A stretch of DNA of 8,897 bases, taken from DATJPR01 sp035506295 (lineage in GTDB: Bacteria > Bacteroidota > Ignavibacteria > UBA10030 > UBA6906). Below the pieces are notes generated by a model, which was not told the DNA's origin, did no database searches, and saw nothing but the letters and a program-made list of their open reading frames with translations. Both the position numbers and the translations under genes were made by a program. Every line of letters begins with the position of its first letter. Positions within the stretch are counted from its first letter, which is position 1. The stretch lies in assembly GCA_035506295.1 (NCBI GenBank), contig DATJPR010000251.1, positions 1 through 8,897 on the forward strand, read 5' to 3'. Shown here piece after piece: positions 1-7,605 of the stretch.

Positions 1-1
1 C

Positions 2-1474
2 TGCTCGTATCTCCTCATCGGTTTCTGGTACGACCGGAAATTCGAGAAGAGCACAACTGCCGATGCGGCGAAGAAGGCGTTCATCGTAAATCGTATCGGC
101 GATTTCGGTTTTCTCATCGGCATGTTCCTGATCTTTCAGACGTTCGGCTCTCTCGACTTCGCCTCCATCTTCCCACGCGCGGCTGTCCTTTCCGGGAACG
201 CCACCGTGATGACGGTGATTACCCTCGCCCTGTTCCTGGGAGCGACCGGAAAGTCGGCGCAGATTCCGTTGTTCGTCTGGCTGCCCGACGCCATGGCCGG
301 CCCGACCCCGGTGAGCGCGTTGATCCATGCCGCAACCATGGTAACGGCCGGTGTCTATATGGTCGCCCGGTGTTCCATTCTCTTCGCGCTCGCACCGACA
401 ACGATGGCCATCGTGGGCGCCGTTGGTGCCACCACCGCTCTCATGGCGGCGAGCATCGGGCTTGTGCAGAACGACATCAAGAAGGTTCTGGCGTATTCGA
501 CGATCAGCCAGCTGGGGTACATGTTTCTGGCAATGGGGGTGGGTGCGTTCAGTGCAGGGATGTTTCATGTGACCACCCACGCGTTTTTCAAGGCACTTCT
601 GTTCCTGGGGTCGGGCGCGGTGATCCATGCGATGCATGAGGAGCAGAACATCCAGAAGATGGGCGGGCTGCGGCAGTCGTTGCCGATAACGGCGTGGACG
701 TTTCTTATCGGGACGATCGCCATTTCGGGGATTTTCCCACTGGCCGGATTCTTCAGCAAGGATGAAATCCTCTGGAAGGCATTCTCCAGCGGTCACTGGT
801 TTCTCTGGCTTATGGGGTTGTTCGGAGCGCTGCTCACCGCATTCTACATGGTGCGACTCTATACGCTGACGTTCGAGGGGACCAGGCGATGGGAAGCGGG
901 CAAACATCCGCATGAAGCGCCGCGAACGATGACCGTGCCCCTCATCGTTCTTGCCTTCCTGTCCGTCGTCGGCGGTTTCATCGGGCTGCCGGCAAGCCTC
1001 GGGGGATCCAATCCCTTCGAGCACTGGCTGGATCCGGTGTTCGAACCGGCGAATGCCGTGCTTGCGCTCAGCGATCACAGCGGAGAGGCGGCCGAGTACA
1101 TCCTTATGGGAGTGTCTCTGGCGATCGCCCTCCTCGGCATCGACATTGCGCGGCGCTGGTATCTCCAACGTCCCGCCATTCCCGATACGCTGAAACGGCG
1201 GTATGATGGGGCGTATCGACTTCTCTGGAATAAGTACTATGTCGACGAGGCGTACGATGCAGCCATTGTGACTCCCGTGGTACGGGGATCAGAGAAGCTG
1301 TTGTGGAAGGGCGTGGATACGGGGGTGATCGATTGGACCATCAATGCCGGGGCGAGGTTATTCGGGTGGTTAAGCCGCGCCACCAGGGTCGTGCAGACCG
1401 GGATCGCCCACAGCTATATTCTCGTCTTCATTGGTGGAGTCGTCGTGATTCTCGGATGGATCCTGTTCCGATGA
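2..1474 (+). CDS. nuoL: NADH-quinone oxidoreductase subunit L (5' truncated by window edge)
   Basis: This is the large antiporter-like membrane subunit at the distal end of the complex I arm; it takes part in proton translocation coupled to NADH oxidation and quinone reduction. The open frame runs from the window edge (first residues CSYLLIGFWYD) for 490 codons. By comparison with E. coli NuoL (about 613 residues), roughly the first 150 residues are missing, including the TM5 glutamate that should sit just upstream of the edge. Visible hallmarks, numbered from base 2, are GKSAQ with the TM7 lysine at 84, the stretch MAGPTPVSALIHAATMV with His109, HVTTHAFFKALL (His189, His193, Lys197), and GFFSKDE with the TM12 Lys253-Asp254 pair. 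The C-terminus has the KYYVDEAYDA segment leading into the long lateral helix and a final membrane helix, as expected for NuoL. The ATG at 122 is an internal methionine, not the start. The stop overlaps an ATG (ATGA at 1471). Identification is very secure. Confidence 0.97.
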   Translation, partial: CSYLLIGFWYDRKFEKSTTADAAKKAFIVNRIGDFGFLIGMFLIFQTFGSLDFASIFPRAAVLSGNATVMTVITLALFLGATGKSAQIPLFVWLPDAMAGPTPVSALIHAATMVTAGVYMVARCSILFALAPTTMAIVGAVGATTALMAASIGLVQNDIKKVLAYSTISQLGYMFLAMGVGAFSAGMFHVTTHAFFKALLFLGSGAVIHAMHEEQNIQKMGGLRQSLPITAWTFLIGTIAISGIFPLAGFFSKDEILWKAFSSGHWFLWLMGLFGALLTAFYMVRLYTLTFEGTRRWEAGKHPHEAPRTMTVPLIVLAFLSVVGGFIGLPASLGGSNPFEHWLDPVFEPANAVLALSDHSGEAAEYILMGVSLAIALLGIDIARRWYLQRPAIPDTLKRRYDGAYRLLWNKYYVDEAYDAAIVTPVVRGSEKLLWKGVDTGVIDWTINAGARLFGWLSRATRVVQTGIAHSYILVFIGGVVVILGWILFR

Positions 1475-1527
1475 TCGATTCGCCAGCAGTGTACATTCTT
1501 GACAGACTCGCGTTGGTTCATGATTGA
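1471..1527 (+). other. 18-codon mini-ORF bridging nuoL and nuoM
   Basis: An ATG at 1471 overlaps the nuoL stop (ATGA) and opens an 18-residue frame, MIDSPAVYILDRLALVHD, whose TGA at 1525-1527 lies just past the nuoM ATG at 1520. A ribosome ending on nuoL could restart here and finish on top of the nuoM start, which has no Shine-Dalgarno sequence of its own. No known peptide is recognised. It may simply be a chance open frame. It is listed because its two ends match the neighbouring stop and start so closely. Confidence 0.25.
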
Positions 1528-3100
1528 TTCCACACTCCTTACAGTTCTCCTGGCGGTCCCGACCGCAGGCGCGGCGATCACCCTCGCCATTCCGAAGGGT
1601 CGGGCCTTCTGGATCAAATCGTCCGGCCTGTTCTTCTCGCTGTTGACGTTCATCGTTTCTCTCCTCTTGTGGTTCCGATTTGATGCTGCAAATCCGGCGA
1701 TGCAGTTCGTTCTTCGAGTGCCGTGGATCCCCGGACTGGACATTGCATATTCGGTCGGCATCGACGGCATTGCGCTCTTGCTCGTCGTTCTGACGGCATT
1801 CCTCATGCCGATTGCGCTGCTTGCCTCGTGGGAATCCATCACGACGCGGTTGCGCGGCTATGTGGCGCTCATGTTGCTCCTGGAAGTCGGGACGCTGGGA
1901 GTGTTCGTGTCGCTGGACCTGGTCCTCTTCTACGTGTTCTGGGAGTTCATGCTGATCCCGATGTACTTCATCATCGGCATCTGGGGCGGGAATGATCGCA
2001 TTTACGCCGCCACGAAGTTCTTCCTCTATACGATGGCCGGCAGTCTGCTGATGCTCATCGCAATCATCTGGCTGGGCATGTACGCGGCCATGCTGCCCGG
2101 CGGACATTTCACAGCCGACATCGAGAAGCTCTATGCGATTTCGCCGGGCATCCCTTTGCGCCTTCAGTCATGGATGTTCCTCGCCTTCGCCGTCAGCTTC
2201 GCGATCAAAGTGCCGATCTTTCCGTTCCACACGTGGTTGCCTGATGCGCACGTGCAGGCGCCAACGGCGGGCTCCGTGATCCTCGCCGGCGTCCTGTTGA
2301 AGATGGGAACGTTCGGTCTGGTCCGCTATTGTCTCCCGCTGTTCCCGGCCGCCACGGTGGAGTTCATGCCCTATATCGCAACACTGGCCGTCATCGGGAT
2401 TATTTATGGCGCGCTGGTCTCCATGGTCCAGCCGGACCTCAAGAAGCTCGTGGCGTACTCTTCCGTCAGCCATCTTGGCTTTGTCGTGCTCGGTATTTTT
2501 GCGATGAACGAAGAGGGCGTGCAGGGGAGCGTTCTCCAGATGGTGAACCATGGACTCTCCACCGGGGCGCTTTTCCTCTTGGTGGGGATGATCTACGACA
2601 GGCGCCATACGCGCATGATCGGCGACTTCGGCGGCCTCGCCCGGATCATGCCCGTGTACGCGACGTTCTTCATGATCGTGATGCTCTCCTCGATCGGGCT
2701 TCCGGGGCTGAACGGCTTCGTTGGAGAATTTCTGATCCTCCTTGGCTCGTTTACGTCGTCCGTCCTCGGCACGCCGGTATACGCGATTCTCGGCGCCTCC
2801 GGCGTCATCTTAGCCGCAGTCTATTTGCTGTGGAGTTATCAGCGCGTGTTCTTCGGAACGGTGGGAAACGAACAGAACAGGTCCTTGAAGGATCTCTCCA
2901 TTCGCGAATGGGCTGTTCTCGTGCCGGTGCTCGTCTTCATCATCTGGATCGGGTGGTTCCCCTCCACCTTCCTTGATAAATCGGCGCTTGCGACACAGCA
3001 GCTTGTAAGACGGCTTGAGCTCGCACGCCACGGCATGCTGACGAACGTTTCCTATCGGCCGGATGTGGGACCTCCTTCGAGCGGGGCACCCCCACGATGA
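1520..3100 (+). CDS. nuoM: NADH-quinone oxidoreductase subunit M
   Basis: Second antiporter-like subunit of complex I, a roughly 14-helix inner-membrane proton-translocating protein. From the ATG at 1520 it is 526 residues, close to E. coli NuoM (509). The functional charged residues of the family are visible: Glu142 in FWEFMLIPMYF, Lys230 in AIKVPIFPFHTWLPDAH, Lys261 in ILAGVLLKMG, the KKLVAYSSVSHLGF helix around 309-322, and Glu403 in GFVGEFLILLGSF. The last 20 or so residues are polar and proline-rich (YRPDVGPPSSGAPPR), a soluble tail. Start choice: ATG 1520 gives MIDSTLLTVLLAV, running directly into the first membrane helix. An in-frame TTG at 1499 would add seven polar residues. Neither has a recognisable Shine-Dalgarno sequence, so translation probably depends on coupling from nuoL. 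The stop overlaps the next gene's ATG (ATGA at 3097). Function is secure; the exact start is moderately so. Confidence 0.95.
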   Translation: MIDSTLLTVLLAVPTAGAAITLAIPKGRAFWIKSSGLFFSLLTFIVSLLLWFRFDAANPAMQFVLRVPWIPGLDIAYSVGIDGIALLLVVLTAFLMPIALLASWESITTRLRGYVALMLLLEVGTLGVFVSLDLVLFYVFWEFMLIPMYFIIGIWGGNDRIYAATKFFLYTMAGSLLMLIAIIWLGMYAAMLPGGHFTADIEKLYAISPGIPLRLQSWMFLAFAVSFAIKVPIFPFHTWLPDAHVQAPTAGSVILAGVLLKMGTFGLVRYCLPLFPAATVEFMPYIATLAVIGIIYGALVSMVQPDLKKLVAYSSVSHLGFVVLGIFAMNEEGVQGSVLQMVNHGLSTGALFLLVGMIYDRRHTRMIGDFGGLARIMPVYATFFMIVMLSSIGLPGLNGFVGEFLILLGSFTSSVLGTPVYAILGASGVILAAVYLLWSYQRVFFGTVGNEQNRSLKDLSIREWAVLVPVLVFIIWIGWFPSTFLDKSALATQQLVRRLELARHGMLTNVSYRPDVGPPSSGAPPR

Positions 3101-4602
3101 CCAGGCGGGCCCGGCTCCTGATGATGATCTGCATGAGTAGTTTTCTCCCGGCTGTTGCATGCTCGGACGAAGGGGGAGGGATAATCCCGTCGCCTTCTCC
3201 GGTGATGATCGCGCCGTTTTTGCTGCTCCTGCTATCGATCGCCGTCGTCCCGTTCATCAACAAGCACTGGTGGGAGCGATGGTATCCCGCGGTATCGATC
3301 GGCCTCGGAGCCGTAACCGTGCTGTATTATCTCTTCGGGCTCCATGCTGCGACGAGAATGTTCCAGACAGGCATCGAATACGTCAGCTTCATGGCGCTGA
3401 TCGGATCGTTGTTCGTCGTCGCCGGGGGCATCCTGATCCGCGTCAAGGGGAGCGCGACCCCGTTCCGCAACGTGGTGTTCCTCGGCATCGGCGCCGTGGT
3501 GGCGAACCTCGTCGGGACGACAGGGGCCTCCATGATTATGATCCGGCCCTTTCTTCGCGTGAACAGGGTTCGCGTTCGTCCATATCACGTTGTGTTCTTC
3601 ATCTTCATCGTGAGCAACATGGGAGGAGCATTGACCCCGATCGGCGATCCTCCTTTGTTCCTCGGCTATCTGAGGGGGATTCCGTTTCTGTGGGTAGCGG
3701 AACACCTCTGGGTGCAATGGTTGATCGGCATCGGGATCGTGATTGCCGTCTTTTACGTGTTGGACCGGCGCGACTTCATGAAGCTCTCCCCCGAAGTCCG
3801 CCGTTCTGCTTCGCATGCCGGGGAGGAAGGTGAAGTGTCGGGAATGCACAACATCGTGTTTCTCCTGGTCATTCTGGGTGCGGTGTTCGTCACCGATCCG
3901 CCATTCGTGCGGGAGGCGCTGATGGCGGCTGCCGCTGCTGGATCGTATCTCACGACGAGGAAAAGCGTACACAAAGCAAACGATTTCAATTTCGTTCCCG
4001 TGAAAGAGGTGGCGATCCTCTTTGTCGGGATCTTCGCGACCATGGTCCCCGCGCTGGATTGGCTCGAGCTGAATGCGGCTTCCATCGGCCTGCAAACCCC
4101 CGGCCAGTATTACTGGGCAACAGGATCGTTGTCGGCCTTTCTCGACAACGCGCCGACGTATCTGAATTTCCTGAGCGCCACCTACGGCCTGTTCGTCAAG
4201 CCCGAAATCGTTACTGCCGTCCAACAGATGGTCACGACACACGGCCCGAATGCCGCTTCGGTAGTCGGGGCGTATTCCGAGGAGGTCAAGAACACCTTCG
4301 GGGTCCTGCTGAAATATCATTCGGACGTCGTCATGAGCGGTAGTGCGCCGTTCGACATGATAGCCACCTCGTACATTATCGGGAACCACAACATCTATCT
4401 CCGGGCGGTCTCCCTGGCGGCGGTATTTTTCGGTGCGTGTTCGTACATTGGCAACGGACCAAATTTCATGGTGAAGTCTATCGCAGACCAGCAAGGGGTT
4501 GTCACTCCGAGCTTCGGCGGGTACATTGCAAAGTACACGCTTCCGGTGATGGTCCCGACGTTGCTGGTTCTCTGGTTCCTGTTCTTCTCGGGACTCGTGT
4601 AG
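3097..4602 (+). CDS. CitMHS_2/NhaD-like sodium:proton antiporter embedded in the complex I operon
   Basis: A 501-residue polytopic membrane protein of the ion-transporter superfamily, resembling proteins annotated as sodium:proton antiporter or putative citrate transporter (CitMHS_2). It is not a complex I subunit. Seen in the sequence: an N-terminal basic, hydrophobic stretch ending AVAC at 19-22 that looks like a signal peptide, with a weak lipobox-like C22. Then come a helix with SIAVVPFINKHWW (47-59), NLVGTTGASM at 137-146, GGALTPIGDPPLFLG at 176-190, DNAPTYLNF at 350-358, a polar loop of about 70 residues (roughly 365-435), and SYIGNGPNFMVK at 449-460. The paired unwound-helix motifs (TTGAS/PIGDPP and DNAPT/GNGPN) are typical of the superfamily's ion-binding sites. 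The ATG overlaps the nuoM stop (ATGA), implying translational coupling. By family and by the R. marinus nhaD precedent, Na+/H+ exchange across the inner membrane is the likely role. The transported ion is inferred, and a carboxylate substrate cannot be excluded. Confidence 0.85.
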   Translation: MTRRARLLMMICMSSFLPAVACSDEGGGIIPSPSPVMIAPFLLLLLSIAVVPFINKHWWERWYPAVSIGLGAVTVLYYLFGLHAATRMFQTGIEYVSFMALIGSLFVVAGGILIRVKGSATPFRNVVFLGIGAVVANLVGTTGASMIMIRPFLRVNRVRVRPYHVVFFIFIVSNMGGALTPIGDPPLFLGYLRGIPFLWVAEHLWVQWLIGIGIVIAVFYVLDRRDFMKLSPEVRRSASHAGEEGEVSGMHNIVFLLVILGAVFVTDPPFVREALMAAAAAGSYLTTRKSVHKANDFNFVPVKEVAILFVGIFATMVPALDWLELNAASIGLQTPGQYYWATGSLSAFLDNAPTYLNFLSATYGLFVKPEIVTAVQQMVTTHGPNAASVVGAYSEEVKNTFGVLLKYHSDVVMSGSAPFDMIATSYIIGNHNIYLRAVSLAAVFFGACSYIGNGPNFMVKSIADQQGVVTPSFGGYIAKYTLPVMVPTLLVLWFLFFSGLV

Positions 4603-4617
4603 TCATAGAACATCGAC

Positions 4618-4626
4618 AGGTGAAGG
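4618..4626 (+). promoter_or_regulatory. Probable ribosome binding site of nuoN
   Basis: The purine-rich AGGTGAAGG ends four bases before the nuoN ATG at 4631, in the 28-base gap after the antiporter gene. It is an imperfect Shine-Dalgarno match with short spacing, but it is the only candidate and supports the ATG at 4631. Confidence 0.4.
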
Positions 4627-4630
4627 CCGC

Positions 4631-6046
4631 ATGGTTTCGGAATTGAACGCCTCCCTTCCTCTGGTGATCATCACCGCTGCAGGATTGGTCACGCTTTGCG
4701 TTGACGCGTTTGTGAAGCGCTCTCTTGTGATCCAGTGGTGGGTGGCACTCGTGGGATTGGCCTGTGCGGGCGTCGCAGGGTGGCTGAGCATTCCTTCCTC
4801 CGGTCAGGCATTCGGCGGGATGATGAACACCGGTGGGTCTGCGGGATACTGGTCTTCGGTGTTCTCCGTCGCAGGGTTTCTTGCCACGGCGCTGTCGCGC
4901 GGATATCTGGAGCGGCACGACATCGCGCACGGGGAATACTACACGCTTCTTCTGTTCGGCACGGCGGGCATGGTGCTGATGGGCGCAGCAGGTGACCTGA
5001 TTATTTTCTTCCTCGGACTCGAGCTGATGTCGCTCTGCTTCTACGTCCTCGCCGGCTTCGCCCGTACGACGCAGACGAGCAATGAAGCGGCACTGAAATA
5101 TTTCCTCCTGGGCGCATTTGCCACCGGTTTTCTGCTGTACGGTATTGCCCTCGTCTACGGCTCCACAGGGACGACCCAAATCCGTCTGATCCATGAGAGC
5201 GTTGCTCAACACGCTTCCGATCCGATTTTGCTTATCGGCCTCGGACTTCTGGTGATCGGGCTGGCGTTCAAGGTGGCGGCGGTCCCGTTTCATATGTGGG
5301 TCCCTGACGTGTATGAAGGCGCTCCGACGACGGTGAGCGCGTTCATGTCCACAGGCGGGAAGGCAGCGGCGTTCTCTGTCTTTCTCCTTGTGTTTTCTCC
5401 GTCATTCGTCACCATCATGCATCCGGTTCGTGATGCTATCGCTGCGGTTTCGGCGCTCTCCATGATCGTCGGAAACGTCCTTGCGATATCGCAGACCAGC
5501 GTAAAAAGAATGCTTGCGTACTCCAGCATAGCCCATGCCGGGTACATCCTGTCGGGCATCGTGGGGGCAAACGCGACAGGAAGTGAAGGCGTTCTTTTCT
5601 ATCTGCTTGCGTACACGCTGATGAACTGCGGTGCTTTCGGCGTGCTCGCACTTGAGGAGACGGAGAAAGGGGAGCATCTGACCTTCGAGGAGTTCCGCGG
5701 CTACGGGACCGTGAAGCCCGTTTCCGCCTTCCTGATGTCGCTGTTCATGTTCTCTCTTGCCGGGGTACCGCCGTTCGCCGGGTTCTTCGGTAAGTACTAT
5801 GTGTTCGCGGGTGCGATTCAAGGTGGATATACCTGGCTTGCCATTCTCGGCGTGCTCATGAGTGTTGTTTCCGTATACTACTATCTCCGGCTGGTCGTCG
5901 TCATGTATTTCTCGGAGGGCGCCGCGCTCCCGGTGCAGCGGGCCTCGGTACCAGGGATGATCGCTCTCTGTGTTGCCGCCGCCGCTCTCACCGGCTTCGG
6001 CATCTTTCCGTCGGTGATCGTCAGCGCAACGCGATTGCTATTCTAG
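4631..6046 (+). CDS. nuoN: NADH-quinone oxidoreductase subunit N
   Basis: Third antiporter-like membrane subunit of complex I, lying between NuoM and the NuoA/J/K/H part of the membrane arm; it helps to move protons. The product is 471 residues, close to E. coli NuoN (485). Family charged residues are present: Glu131 in FLGLELMSLCFYVL, Lys214 in LAFKVAAVPFHMWVPDVYEG, Lys244 in MSTGGKAAAF, the VKRMLAYSSIAHAGY helix at 291-305, and Lys388 in PPFAGFFGKYYVF. The KVAAVPFHMWVPDVYEGAP block with SSIAHAGY separates it clearly from NuoL and NuoM. It begins 28 bases after the antiporter gene, and its TAG stop is overlapped by the ribosome binding site of the next gene. As in most bacteria, nuoN is the last complex I gene of the cluster; the unusual part is that a non-subunit gene separates it from nuoM. 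Confidence 0.96.
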   Translation: MVSELNASLPLVIITAAGLVTLCVDAFVKRSLVIQWWVALVGLACAGVAGWLSIPSSGQAFGGMMNTGGSAGYWSSVFSVAGFLATALSRGYLERHDIAHGEYYTLLLFGTAGMVLMGAAGDLIIFFLGLELMSLCFYVLAGFARTTQTSNEAALKYFLLGAFATGFLLYGIALVYGSTGTTQIRLIHESVAQHASDPILLIGLGLLVIGLAFKVAAVPFHMWVPDVYEGAPTTVSAFMSTGGKAAAFSVFLLVFSPSFVTIMHPVRDAIAAVSALSMIVGNVLAISQTSVKRMLAYSSIAHAGYILSGIVGANATGSEGVLFYLLAYTLMNCGAFGVLALEETEKGEHLTFEEFRGYGTVKPVSAFLMSLFMFSLAGVPPFAGFFGKYYVFAGAIQGGYTWLAILGVLMSVVSVYYYLRLVVVMYFSEGAALPVQRASVPGMIALCVAAAALTGFGIFPSVIVSATRLLF

Positions 6047-6052
6047 GAGGGG
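6045..6052 (+). promoter_or_regulatory. Strong ribosome binding site of nnr overlapping the nuoN stop
   Basis: AGGAGGGG begins within the nuoN stop codon (TAG at 6044-6046) and ends six bases before the GTG at 6059. It is a near-perfect Shine-Dalgarno sequence at good spacing. It fixes the GTG as the nnr start and shows that this organism uses Shine-Dalgarno-led initiation, at least for some genes. Confidence 0.8.
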
Positions 6053-6058
6053 AAGCGC

Positions 6059-7603
6059 GTGCAACTTCTCGCAACATCCGAGCACATGCGCGCCATCGAC
6101 CGCACCGCCATCGAGCAGTATGGGATCGCGGGTCTGATCCTCATGGAAAACGCAGGGCGGGCGTTCGTCGATATCCTGCATGCACATCATCCTCTGAAGC
6201 CCGGCGCGAGAGTGGTCGTCGTGGCCGGGCGTGGGAACAACGGCGGGGACGGGTTTGTGATCGCCCGCCATCTTCTGAACCGCGGATGTCGCGTCGATGT
6301 CATCAGCCTCCCCGGCGACCTCTCGGGGGACGCCCGCACGAACTTCGACGTCCTGGGAAAGATCACCTCGGACCGCTTGAAGCTGATCCCGATCAGAAAA
6401 ATTGATGAAGTGGGGCGGATCCTTTCCCCTGAAGTGATCGTGGATGCAATGTTCGGGACGGGCTTCTCGGGAAAACTGTCGGGCCTCGCTCTCGAGCTGG
6501 CGAACTGGGCGAACCTTTCGGGTGCTTTCATCGCGGCAGTCGATATTTCTTCCGGTGTCGATGCGAACGATGGTCGTGTCGAAGGCACCGCGGTGCGGGC
6601 AACGCTCACGGTGAGCATGGGTCTCGCGAAGCCCGGGCACTACCTGGGCGAAGGAAGAATCCACTCAGGCGATGTCGTTGTCGCGGATATCGGCATCCCT
6701 CATGCGGCCATGAGCATCCGGGAAGAGCCTGTGTTTCGGTTTACGCGTGAGGACCTTCCGGGATTGCTCCCTTCACGGAAATGGGACGCCCACAAGTACG
6801 ACGTAGGGAAGGTTCTCGTGATCGCCGGTTCGCGCTCGTTCACGGGGGCTGCGGTCCTTGCCGCGGACTCCTCGCTGATCGGCGGTGCCGGAGCCGCAAT
6901 CCTCGCATCCCCCGAATCGCTCCACCCGATCCTCGCTTCCAAGCTCACCGAAGTCATCATCCGCCGGCTGCCGGAAACTGCCGACGGGACCATCGCTTTG
7001 TCGGCACATGCGGAATTGCGCTCCCTCGTCGATTGGTCAGACGCCGTGGTGCTGGGTCCCGGGCTTGGGAGGAATGCGGAGACTGATGCGCTCGTCCGTG
7101 AACTGGTCAAGGAGGTGGCGCGCCCGTTGATTCTCGACGCGGACGGGTTGAACGCGTTCACGGACGAACCGGCGCTGTTGAAGACACATGCGGGGACCCT
7201 CGTCCTGACACCGCATGCCGGCGAGCTAGGCCGGCTCCTGCGAAAAGCAGGAGGGGAAATTGAGCGGCACCGCATCGCTTCGGCGCGCGCGTCAGCCCTC
7301 GAGTTCGGAGCTATCGTGGTTCTGAAGGGGGCGCCGACGGCCACCGCTTCCCCGGACGGCCGCGTTGTGCTCAACAGCAGCGGGAACAGCGGGATGGCGA
7401 CCATCGGCTCCGGCGATGTGTTAACGGGCCTGATCGCAAGTCTGGCGGCACAGGGTATGGCTCCCTCCGATGCTGCCGTCGCAGGCGCGTTTCTTCACGG
7501 GAGGGCAGGGGACATCGCCCGTGATCGCGCCGGCGAGCGGTCGATGAGAGCGACAGACATCCTTCGGTGCATTGCAGAGGCATTCGTACACCAGGAGAAT
7601 TGA
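6059..7603 (+). CDS. nnr: Bifunctional NAD(P)H-hydrate epimerase / ADP-dependent NAD(P)H-hydrate dehydratase
   Basis: Metabolite-repair enzyme that restores NADH and NADPH damaged by hydration. The N-terminal domain epimerises R- to S-NAD(P)HX, and the C-terminal domain dehydrates S-NAD(P)HX using ADP (or ATP). At 514 residues it matches E. coli YjeF (about 515). The epimerase domain (about 1-220) shows MENAGRA (29-35), AGRGNNGGDGF (56-66), Asp129 in VDAMFGTG and Asp162 in AVDISSGVD. The ribokinase-like dehydratase domain (about 230-510) shows KYDVGKVLVIAGS (246-258), LGPGLGRN (332-339), DADGLNAF (360-367), TPHAGELGRL (384-393), VLKGAPT (421-427) and the catalytic GSGD (450-453). The GTG start at 6059 is set by the AGGAGGGG six bases upstream. 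It starts 12 bases after nuoN and is therefore probably co-transcribed with complex I. The enzyme is cytosolic and acts on the NADH pool that feeds complex I. Both domains look complete. Confidence 0.95.
   Translation: MQLLATSEHMRAIDRTAIEQYGIAGLILMENAGRAFVDILHAHHPLKPGARVVVVAGRGNNGGDGFVIARHLLNRGCRVDVISLPGDLSGDARTNFDVLGKITSDRLKLIPIRKIDEVGRILSPEVIVDAMFGTGFSGKLSGLALELANWANLSGAFIAAVDISSGVDANDGRVEGTAVRATLTVSMGLAKPGHYLGEGRIHSGDVVVADIGIPHAAMSIREEPVFRFTREDLPGLLPSRKWDAHKYDVGKVLVIAGSRSFTGAAVLAADSSLIGGAGAAILASPESLHPILASKLTEVIIRRLPETADGTIALSAHAELRSLVDWSDAVVLGPGLGRNAETDALVRELVKEVARPLILDADGLNAFTDEPALLKTHAGTLVLTPHAGELGRLLRKAGGEIERHRIASARASALEFGAIVVLKGAPTATASPDGRVVLNSSGNSGMATIGSGDVLTGLIASLAAQGMAPSDAAVAGAFLHGRAGDIARDRAGERSMRATDILRCIAEAFVHQEN
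7593..7597 (+). promoter_or_regulatory. Ribosome binding site deciding the VanZ-family start
   Basis: AGGAG inside the last codons of nnr lies eight bases before a TTG at 7606. The other in-frame candidates fit worse: TTG 7600 is only two bases from it, and GTG 7567 lies upstream with no purine-rich site. It therefore favours TTG 7606. Confidence 0.6.
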
Positions 7604-7605
7604 AC

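Noticed and set aside
1499..1527. Perfect TTGACA at 1499-1504 as an internal promoter before nuoM
   Set aside because: At 16-18 bases downstream there is no acceptable -10 box (TGATTG, GATTGA and ATTGAT only), so the -35 match is probably coincidence.
1370..2107. Antisense open frame of 245 codons across the nuoL-nuoM junction
   Set aside because: Composition is typical of a mirrored hydrophobic gene (many Glu, Gln, Arg and His residues), with no domain or upstream ribosome binding site that I can recognise.
2329..2976. Sense-strand out-of-frame ORF of 215 codons inside nuoM
   Set aside because: Arg- and His-rich frame-shifted reading of nuoM. The nuoM frame is intact across the whole interval and carries the family motifs.
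3232..4494. Long antisense open frame (420 codons) opposite the antiporter gene
   Set aside because: Its translation is rich in Arg, His, Asp and Glu with no recognisable domain, as expected from the complement of a GC-rich membrane-protein gene. The sense strand has clear family motifs throughout.
4502..5293. Antisense open frame of 263 codons over the end of the antiporter gene and the first half of nuoN
   Set aside because: Charged low-complexity translation with no family motif, spanning two well-supported sense genes. It is a shadow frame.
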